Assembly: GCA_964616145.1 (NCBI GenBank)
Contig: CAZTRD010000023.1
Location: 1 to 15,616, forward strand
Source: JAQTNP01 sp964616145
Lineage (GTDB): Bacteria > Patescibacteriota > Minisyncoccia > Minisyncoccales > PEYH01
Direction of reading: 5' to 3'
DNA: 15,616 bases
The stretch's first letter is position 1. Every line of letters begins with the position of its first letter. Below the pieces are notes generated by a model. It saw only the letters and a list, made by a program, of their open reading frames with translations, was not told the origin of the DNA and ran no database searches. The position numbers and the translations under genes were made by a program. Positions 1 through 5,428 of the stretch are shown piece by piece.

Positions 1-2
1 AA

Positions 3-134
3 GATGTATCTACGGTTAACGCTAATATGATGATATATGCCATGAGAAAATGGCCGAAGGACTTAATGGATAAAATAAGCCAATTCCTTATTAAAAAGAC
101 CACAGAAGTAGTTAAGTTGATTAAAAAGTACTAA
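3..134 (+). CDS. 3' end of a truncated reading frame, unknown product
   Basis: This frame is open from the left edge of the window to a TAA at 132-134 and gives 43 residues. The sequence is basic and probably helical: it has a Trp-Pro pair, a hydrophobic stretch around ISQFLI and a lysine-rich end (VVKLIKKY). I do not recognise the family. It is most likely the C-terminus of a gene that begins outside the window. It could also be a 35-residue peptide starting at the ATG at 27. The next gene starts 84 bases later in the same direction. The sequence alone does not show whether the two are co-transcribed. Confidence 0.4.
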   Translation, partial: DVSTVNANMMIYAMRKWPKDLMDKISQFLIKKTTEVVKLIKKY

Positions 135-218
135 AAAGAACTAGGTTTTAACAAAAACGATATTCTTACTAAAAGATGGGATAATCCATAAATATGGGAA
201 GGATGTAAAACTATAATT

Positions 219-1595
219 ATGATTCAACTTTTTGAATATCTTAATATTAATAAAAAACAAAAAGACGTGGATTTTCTAATTCCATTTCTGGATATCGATC
301 GACGTTATTGTTTAGATCCTTCTTTGCTTCGATTCACTAAAACGAAAACATTATTATCGTGGGATGAAGAAATAAGACAATTTTTAATGCTAATTCATCA
401 AGTGATGGTAAGGGGAGATGTTGCAAAGTTAAAAAAGATTCTAAATATAGGCGAAGCACCTGATGCTGGATTGGGCTATTGCCGCGAAGGAGTTGCAGGC
501 AATGGTTTTGGCAAAGAAATCTCTAAACAGGTTATTGAAATATTATCCAAAAATGATGATTTTCGAAAAAGAGGGTTTATCCGTCTAGAAGAATTACAGT
601 GGTTGGACAAAGATATCGGGCCAGATAGAATTAGTGATTTAGTAATAAATATCCTTAAAAGGCATATTATTGAATACACTCAACATGAAGCGAAAAAAAA
701 TAATATTCCCGTTGAAGATGTTAGAGTTAATAAAGTTTTTGAACCAAATTCCCTAGAGTGGATCTCGATTAAAGAAAAATTACCAATTAATCCAAAAAGA
801 TTAACGCGCGATGCAGTTAACCCACACCCTCCTTTATTATTTTTACCTAAAGAGATAGTTAAAACATTACCTCTTTTTCTGAATTATGATTCTTTCTATG
901 GATTTATTGAATCAAACCATAGGGCTGGCGTAGACACGAGAATTCCTAAACCAAAGATTATTAATCAGATTATCAAAAATCCTAAATTATCAGAGGATTT
1001 TATAAAGTATAGAGAGTCTAAAATTAATTCGCTTTATCGCCCCGATTTCGATATGGAAATTAATAAATACGTTACGTTATTAGGCGAAATTCCAGCGGGG
1101 AGTAGGGAACATTCAAATCAATATTTAGAGGTGGTCAAAAATATTATTGGGTTTATTTTTGAAGATTTAAGTCTCTATAAAAAAGAAAAACCCAGTATAT
1201 TAGGCGAAATTAGAAGAGATTTAATTTTCCAGAATAATGCAGATACTGGCATATTTGCCACTTTTAAAACGAAACATAATGCTACTCATATCGTTATTGA
1301 TGCCAAGAATACAAATAATATTACATCGAAAGATGTAGCTCAAATCTCTAATTATCTTAACGATGATATTGGTCGGGTCGCTTTTATAATAAGCAGAAAG
1401 AAGGATAAGCGACTTAGGGTTCATTCTTATGCTCAATTAAAAAACCAGAATAAAGTCATACTTTTCATTGCAGATGAGGATTTAAAGAGGTGGGTTACTG
1501 GAAAAATTAAAATTCAACACGTAACTGGTAAAAAAATCTCTATGAGTCCAGAAAAAAGTATTGAGAATATGTATTCTGATCTTGTATCAGATTAA
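219..1595 (+). CDS. putative PD-(D/E)XK-fold nuclease with large uncharacterised N-terminal region
   Basis: The C-terminal third has the pattern of a restriction-endonuclease-like core. It shows Asp334 in RRDLIF, then Asp361-Ala-Lys363 at the end of a hydrophobic strand (HIVIDAK), then Gln375 and Tyr379 in QISNYL. This fits D-x(n)-(D/E)xK followed by QxxxY as in RecB/Mrr-like nucleases. A further strand (RVAFIIS) and a basic stretch come after it. The first 300 residues have no domain I can name. They contain a conserved-looking block, GPDRISDL near residue 134, followed by a helix ending in EYTQ. No signal peptide is visible, so it is probably cytoplasmic and acts on DNA or RNA. An AAGGA at 199-203 lies 15 bases before the ATG, which is a long spacing. 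A Myb-like gene follows 41 bases downstream, suggesting one transcript. Nuclease fold: seen as motifs only. Defence role: inferred. Confidence 0.65.
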   Translation: MIQLFEYLNINKKQKDVDFLIPFLDIDRRYCLDPSLLRFTKTKTLLSWDEEIRQFLMLIHQVMVRGDVAKLKKILNIGEAPDAGLGYCREGVAGNGFGKEISKQVIEILSKNDDFRKRGFIRLEELQWLDKDIGPDRISDLVINILKRHIIEYTQHEAKKNNIPVEDVRVNKVFEPNSLEWISIKEKLPINPKRLTRDAVNPHPPLLFLPKEIVKTLPLFLNYDSFYGFIESNHRAGVDTRIPKPKIINQIIKNPKLSEDFIKYRESKINSLYRPDFDMEINKYVTLLGEIPAGSREHSNQYLEVVKNIIGFIFEDLSLYKKEKPSILGEIRRDLIFQNNADTGIFATFKTKHNATHIVIDAKNTNNITSKDVAQISNYLNDDIGRVAFIISRKKDKRLRVHSYAQLKNQNKVILFIADEDLKRWVTGKIKIQHVTGKKISMSPEKSIENMYSDLVSD

Positions 1596-1636
1596 CAAAT
1601 ATTAGAAAAGATAAAGATTATAATTAATTTAAAAAT

Positions 1637-1846
1637 ATGTTGCCAAAATATATTAAGAATAAGGGAAAACAATGGACTTCAGGCGAAGAACAAAAACTTA
1701 TTCAACTTGCCAAAAAGAATACACCGACTAGAGTAATTGGTTTAGAACTAGGAAGGCCAGTTGGTGGCGTTCGTGCTAAGGCTACTGAGATTAGAATTAG
1801 TTTGAAACCGACAAATAGATCTCCTTATAATAGGAGTAAAAAGTGA
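1637..1846 (+). CDS. small Myb/SANT-like helix-turn-helix protein
   Basis: This is a 69-residue basic protein. It has a Trp13-Thr-Ser-Gly-Glu-Glu opening, as in Myb/SANT domains (W-T-x-E-E). Helical segments follow: EEQKLIQLAKK, then TPTRVIGLELGR, then a putative recognition helix around GGVRAKATEI. The end (ISLKPTNRSPY) resembles a widespread family of roughly 60-residue bacterial proteins with a Thr-Pro-Thr-Arg-Val-Ile-Gly-Leu core. This resemblance is from memory and was not searched. The expected role is DNA binding, perhaps as a small regulator of the flanking genes. It sits between the putative nuclease gene (41-base gap) and the 236-residue gene (16-base gap), so the three probably form one operon. 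It ends in TGA, which shows that TGA is a stop codon here. Confidence 0.7.
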   Translation: MLPKYIKNKGKQWTSGEEQKLIQLAKKNTPTRVIGLELGRPVGGVRAKATEIRISLKPTNRSPYNRSKK

Positions 1847-1862
1847 AAAATCAAAAATATTT

Positions 1863-2573
1863 ATGAATCAAGATATTAAATCCCAAATTGATAGGGCAAA
1901 AGAATTGTTAGAAGAATTGAAGGAATCTTGCAAGTTAGATTTACGAAATAAGATTGTATCAAACAGAACCAAAAACCTAACCCAAGAGGTTTTAATAAAG
2001 ATGCGTCATGCGTTAGATCAAAGTATGTATAGATTTTTTGAAAAGATCATCGCCCCAACATTATCTATGAGTGAAAAAGAAAAGGCTAAAGTATATTTTC
2101 CCTTAGTAAAAAATCGTCTAGATTTAAAACCTACTCTTGGTATGGGAAAAATGATAAACTTGGATACAAAATATCCCTCTATCTATAAATTTTTAGAAGC
2201 AGTTCAACCATATAACGATGACTACAAATGGTTAAATGATTTTAACAAATTTGCCAACGAAAAACATATAAGATTATCTCCTCAAGAAATCAAAGAAGAA
2301 AATGAGACCACTATATCGAACGCAATTCGCGTTGGAAGAGGAGCAAAAGCTATCATGAGAGGATGTTTAGTGAATGGCATACCAGTTGACTCCGAAGACA
2401 TAAATACGACACCATTAAAAGATTTTGACCCACGTTTGAATGTAAAACGGATAACATGGGTCTCATTCAATTTCGAAGGAAGTAATATAAATATATTATG
2501 GCTTTGCGAAAAAGGAGTTAAAGACTTAGAAAAGTTAATTGAAAATTTTTCCCAAGTATGTGATCTTATCTAA
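1863..2573 (+). CDS. hypothetical protein, third gene of the putative nuclease cluster
   Basis: The 236-residue product is soluble and has no signal peptide or membrane segment. The N-terminal 65 residues look helical and contain a block KMRHALDQSMYRFFE (residues 46-60), followed by a YFPLV block at 78-82. This arrangement, a helix with Arg-x-Ala-Leu-Asp and then a Phe-Pro, recurs in hypothetical proteins of mobile and defence regions that I cannot name more closely. The C-terminal half is mixed alpha/beta and ends with a predicted strand and helix (NINILWLCEK and then GVKDLEKLIENF). It starts 16 bases after the Myb-like gene, which supports co-transcription. The Arg/Asp block hints at a helical-bundle fold related to HEPN proteins, but the R-x4-H catalytic motif is not visible, so I assign no function. 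Confidence 0.6.
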   Translation: MNQDIKSQIDRAKELLEELKESCKLDLRNKIVSNRTKNLTQEVLIKMRHALDQSMYRFFEKIIAPTLSMSEKEKAKVYFPLVKNRLDLKPTLGMGKMINLDTKYPSIYKFLEAVQPYNDDYKWLNDFNKFANEKHIRLSPQEIKEENETTISNAIRVGRGAKAIMRGCLVNGIPVDSEDINTTPLKDFDPRLNVKRITWVSFNFEGSNINILWLCEKGVKDLEKLIENFSQVCDLI

Positions 2574-2598
2574 TCTAGATAAAATAAGACATGTTTGC

Positions 2599-2633
2599 TT
2601 GTATCTCATCAAGAATAATTAACCAAGATACAA
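2599..2633. repeat. 8-bp inverted repeat after the first gene cluster
   Basis: TTGTATCT at 2599-2606 is perfectly complementary to AGATACAA at 2626-2633, with a 19-base loop. It lies 26 bases past the stop of the 236-residue gene, in the 194-base gap before the next gene. It could be a weak stem-loop at the end of the first transcript or a palindromic protein-binding site. No run of T follows, so it is not a standard intrinsic terminator. The rest of the gap holds nothing I can identify. Confidence 0.3.
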
Positions 2634-2767
2634 AATTTAAACATTAAATATTTGTTGTAAGTAAGTATATGAGTGGTAGTCATTAAGTTACAAATTGGGA
2701 ATTCTCTCCGGCCGTTTGTGCGGTTATGAAAACGATGAAGATTTATTAAAATTAACGAATTAGCAAA

Positions 2768-3421
2768 ATGGAATACCGACGCGATATTTGGTTTTCTCCG
2801 AGGAAGATACTTCTTCGTTATGATCAAAAAATGCAGGAAATCGGAGAAATTTTAAAGACAGGATCGCAGTATAAAATAATACGGGAAGCAAGATCGGTCG
2901 CCCTAATGTTGCTTGGGATAGAAAAGTTGCAAGAAAGAGAATATTGGCTCCAATTGGTTGACTCGAAGCTTGAACAAACCCCCGATATAAGAACGGCTAC
3001 GCACATGGTTGAAACAGACCGACGTTTGGCCTATCAAGATGTTGAAGTGATAACATTAGAATCCCATTCGAAAGAGGATGTAGATGATTTTTTGAAGAAG
3101 ACAAAGCTTTCGGCAAAGAAATCATACCAAAAGTCAACTATAATTTTATGTCATATAGACAAGAATACATCTACAAAATCGTGGCGTGAAATCAGTTCTA
3201 ATTTATCAAACATTGGGAAGGATTACGATATTTATCTACTGGGTAGAACCGATCCCGTGGCCTTGAAATACCAATTGGCCCGCGTATATCCAAAATTTGA
3301 CGGTATTGTAATCTTTGACGCGTTGGAAGAGGCTATAAATAAAGCCAGGGATACGATGAAGTTTATCAGGAGCACCGAAATCAAGGAATGGAAAAGCGAT
3401 GTAAAATCCGAACCATTTTAA
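2768..3421 (+). CDS. hypothetical alpha/beta protein
   Basis: The 217-residue product has no signal peptide and no recognisable family. The first 75 residues look helical and charged. The remainder alternates strands and helices, with strands near residues 91-97 (DVEVITL), 123-130 (STIILCHI), 154-158 and 179-184 (GIVIFDA). This is consistent with a small Rossmann-like or nuclease-like alpha/beta fold, although no catalytic motif is clear. Codon choice looks richer in G and C than in the flanking genes (for example CGC, GCG and GGG codons), which may mean a separate origin. No Shine-Dalgarno sequence precedes the ATG. It is isolated: 194 bases from the gene before it, and followed after 17 bases by a tiny zinc-knuckle reading frame. 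Confidence 0.55.
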   Translation: MEYRRDIWFSPRKILLRYDQKMQEIGEILKTGSQYKIIREARSVALMLLGIEKLQEREYWLQLVDSKLEQTPDIRTATHMVETDRRLAYQDVEVITLESHSKEDVDDFLKKTKLSAKKSYQKSTIILCHIDKNTSTKSWREISSNLSNIGKDYDIYLLGRTDPVALKYQLARVYPKFDGIVIFDALEEAINKARDTMKFIRSTEIKEWKSDVKSEPF

Positions 3422-3438
3422 ATATTTGGAAATAGAAT

Positions 3439-3531
3439 ATGAAAATTGAGAGAAATGACAAATGCTATTGCGGTAATGGTAAAAAATGTTGTCTTAAAAA
3501 AGATGGAAAGAGAGAAGTACTCGAGAAATGA
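3439..3531 (+). CDS. 30-residue SEC-C-like zinc-binding peptide
   Basis: The reading frame runs from ATG at 3439 to TGA at 3529-3531, with an in-frame TAG just upstream (3433-3435), so it is not the tail of the preceding gene. Its core, RNDKCYCGNGKKCC, closely resembles the SEC-C zinc motif (R-N-D-x-C-x-C-G-S-G-K-K-x-x-x-C-C). That motif occurs at the end of SecA and in many accessory proteins, where it binds zinc and mediates protein contacts. Compared with the usual C-x-C-x8-C-C spacing, this copy has C-x-C-x5-C-C, so three residues are missing between the Cys pairs. It could be a genuine stand-alone mini-protein or the decayed remnant of a larger SEC-C protein. The match is too specific to be chance, but whether it is expressed is unknown. 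Confidence 0.5.
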   Translation: MKIERNDKCYCGNGKKCCLKKDGKREVLEK

Positions 3532-3605
3532 GTTCAAAAATAATGCCAGACATTACATAGATAAATCGGCAAATTTATCCAGCGTAATAAATTTTATGGA
3601 AAATC

Positions 3606-4226
3606 ATGAATAATACAATAAAAATAGAAGATAAGCTCTCGATCAAGAAAGAATCTCATTATTTGATCATATCTAACAAAGAAAAATGTAAAGACTTAAT
3701 TTTGAATTCTCCATTAGATGATAACAATATAGTTGATATATTAATTAGTTTGCATATAGTTTTAGAAGTAAGTCTAAATGCGTTATACCGTAATATAGCT
3801 TCTTCTTATCTTAAAGATACTATGGATGAATTAAAAATAATGGAAGATATAGATAGTGTAAGTTTTATCGATAAAACTAGAATGTTTATTTGCTGGTCAA
3901 AATTTAATTTCGGGAATAAACGAAAAGAAGCAAGAGAATTTTATAAAATTATTCATGAAATGAAACTTTTCTCTGATGTACGTAATAAATTACTACATGG
4001 TCATTCAATCAGTATTGTCTTGAACGACGGCGTACGTAAATCATCAGAAACCCAAGGAAAATTAAATCCTAAATTTTTGAACCAACAGATTAAAAGATTT
4101 TGTTTTATCATGAAGGGAATGCGTTTTTATCTTGATTGTTTAGAATCAGAATTCACTGATGACGGTAAAAAATCATATAAGGAAGCATTTTTAGATGATA
4201 GTTTTCTGCCGTATTTAAGAACATGA
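3606..4226 (+). CDS. HEPN-domain-like protein
   Basis: This 206-residue, mostly helical, soluble protein has the signature Arg126-Asn-Lys-Leu-Leu-His131, that is R-x4-H, within SDVRNKLLHGH. This is the catalytic motif of the HEPN family. HEPN proteins are often metal-independent RNases in toxin-antitoxin, abortive-infection and CRISPR systems, and others are non-catalytic partners. An upstream helix around residues 48-62 (DILISLHIVLEVSLNALY) fits the first helix of the HEPN bundle. No MNT nucleotidyltransferase partner is encoded next to it. The downstream neighbour, after 26 bases, is a zinc-ribbon protein that may share the transcript. The HEPN assignment rests on the motif and helical content. 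RNase activity or toxicity is inferred. Confidence 0.6.
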   Translation: MNNTIKIEDKLSIKKESHYLIISNKEKCKDLILNSPLDDNNIVDILISLHIVLEVSLNALYRNIASSYLKDTMDELKIMEDIDSVSFIDKTRMFICWSKFNFGNKRKEAREFYKIIHEMKLFSDVRNKLLHGHSISIVLNDGVRKSSETQGKLNPKFLNQQIKRFCFIMKGMRFYLDCLESEFTDDGKKSYKEAFLDDSFLPYLRT

Positions 4227-4252
4227 TTAATAAATTAATATTTATCTCTTAA

Positions 4253-5335
4253 ATGTCAGAAAAATCTCTAAAACCAGAATCATACTATAGCGATCTATAT
4301 GATAGCGGCACTGTTGAACAATGCAGATGGCATGAAAGAGAAGGGGAGAATAAGAAGAAAACTTTAAAAAAAGGCAAGAAAGCAAAGCTAGAAGAGATTA
4401 AGAATGATTTCTCTAAAAAGGTTGTCACCCCAATAGTAATATATGCCATAAAAGGGGAGAGGTATTTAAAAAAAGAAGAGACGATAAGAGAATGGATGGA
4501 TAAAGATAGAAAAAAAGATGAGCTATTTGAATCAGCTCAACCTTTAGAAGGTATTAGATGTTTGACCTGTAAGAGCCCAATGACAGTAATCTTAAAAGAT
4601 CTGCATAGCCAAGGATTAAACGAAGAATCCCGAGTTCTCTTTATGTACTCCTGCCCTAATGGATGTCTGCCTCGCAGAGCATTCTTTAATGATGGAGAAG
4701 AATGGAGGCCAACGTCTCATCTTTGTCTAAAATGTAATAGTCAGACCAAAGAAGAACACAAAAGAAAGGGGAATGTAATAACTACTATATATACGTGTAT
4801 AAAATGTAAGAATAAGGAGGTGGATAAACTGGATTTAGGTGCAGAACCAAAATCAGAAAAACTAGATCCTAATTTTGCAAAAGATAGAGACAGATTCTGT
4901 TTATCCAAAGAAGAAGGAGATGAATATATATCTTCAAAGATTCAACTAGAACAATTAGGTAAGATAATAGAGAAATATGAAGAAAAAGAAAAGCATAAAG
5001 ATATATATGATAAGGTAGATAAGATTAATAAGCTAAACATAGCCGGATTAAAGAATCTTTTAACACCAATATTAGAAAAAGAACAATATGCTGATTTAGA
5101 ATTAGCCCAGCCAGAAATCAACAGAAATATTATTGTAAGCTTTACGGTACAGGATAATAAGGCTGATAGGGGAGAGTATGATAGCAAACACCAGCTCCAG
5201 AAACTTATCCAATCAACCCTTAAAGACACTAATTGGCGATTAATGAGCGAGGGGATAAACTATAGATTAGGAATCTTGGGTGGTGGGTTGAGGGGGTATG
5301 AATTGGAAGAAGATTTAGTAATTTTGGTGAAATAG
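4253..5335 (+). CDS. two-zinc-ribbon protein of unknown function
   Basis: The 360-residue product carries two zinc ribbons with four Cys each. The first is Cys103-x2-Cys106 paired with Cys134-x3-Cys138. The second is Cys158-x2-Cys161 paired with Cys182-x2-Cys185. The first 90 residues are highly charged and Lys-rich. After the ribbons comes DPNFAKDRDRFCLSKEEG (about residues 205-222), then a charged helix that is probably coiled coil (EKYEEKEKHKDIYDKVDKI). A C-terminal domain includes FTVQDNKADR and TNWRLMSEGINYRLGILGG. I associate this layout, from memory, with a conserved hypothetical family in CPR genomes. Zinc ribbons suggest nucleic-acid or ribosome-associated binding. The C-terminal domain may be a small regulatory or binding fold. 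It is cytoplasmic, with no membrane segment. The next gene is separated by a likely promoter. Confidence 0.65.
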   Translation: MSEKSLKPESYYSDLYDSGTVEQCRWHEREGENKKKTLKKGKKAKLEEIKNDFSKKVVTPIVIYAIKGERYLKKEETIREWMDKDRKKDELFESAQPLEGIRCLTCKSPMTVILKDLHSQGLNEESRVLFMYSCPNGCLPRRAFFNDGEEWRPTSHLCLKCNSQTKEEHKRKGNVITTIYTCIKCKNKEVDKLDLGAEPKSEKLDPNFAKDRDRFCLSKEEGDEYISSKIQLEQLGKIIEKYEEKEKHKDIYDKVDKINKLNIAGLKNLLTPILEKEQYADLELAQPEINRNIIVSFTVQDNKADRGEYDSKHQLQKLIQSTLKDTNWRLMSEGINYRLGILGGGLRGYELEEDLVILVK

Positions 5336-5376
5336 ATAATTAATTAAAAAGCGGGTTCCTGTGAGTTTTTGGTCAG

Positions 5377-5405
5377 TTGACAAGATATATATAATATTAT
5401 AAGAT
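5377..5405 (+). promoter_or_regulatory. candidate sigma70-type promoter for the surface operon
   Basis: TTGACA at 5377-5382 is a perfect -35 box. A 17-base spacer leads to TAAGAT at 5400-5405, which matches the -10 consensus at 4 of 6 positions. An alternative -10, TATAAT at 5390-5395, is perfect but too close to this -35 box. With TAAGAT, transcription would start near 5412, right at the GGAG ribosome-binding sequence (5411-5414), leaving a very short leader. With TATAAT the leader would be longer, but the -35 would have to be a poor match near 5366-5371. Either way, this is the most promoter-like stretch upstream of the protease gene. Confidence 0.4.
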
Positions 5406-5428
5406 AAAAAGGAGATTAAATAATTCTT

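Noticed and set aside
3528..3560. Ten-codon reading frame overlapping the stop of the SEC-C-like peptide (ATGA)
   Set aside because: It is too short and has no motif. It would occur by chance in AT-rich sequence.
5336..5376. Terminator after the zinc-ribbon gene
   Set aside because: There is a GC-richer patch followed by TTTTT at 5366-5370, but no stable stem could be drawn before it.
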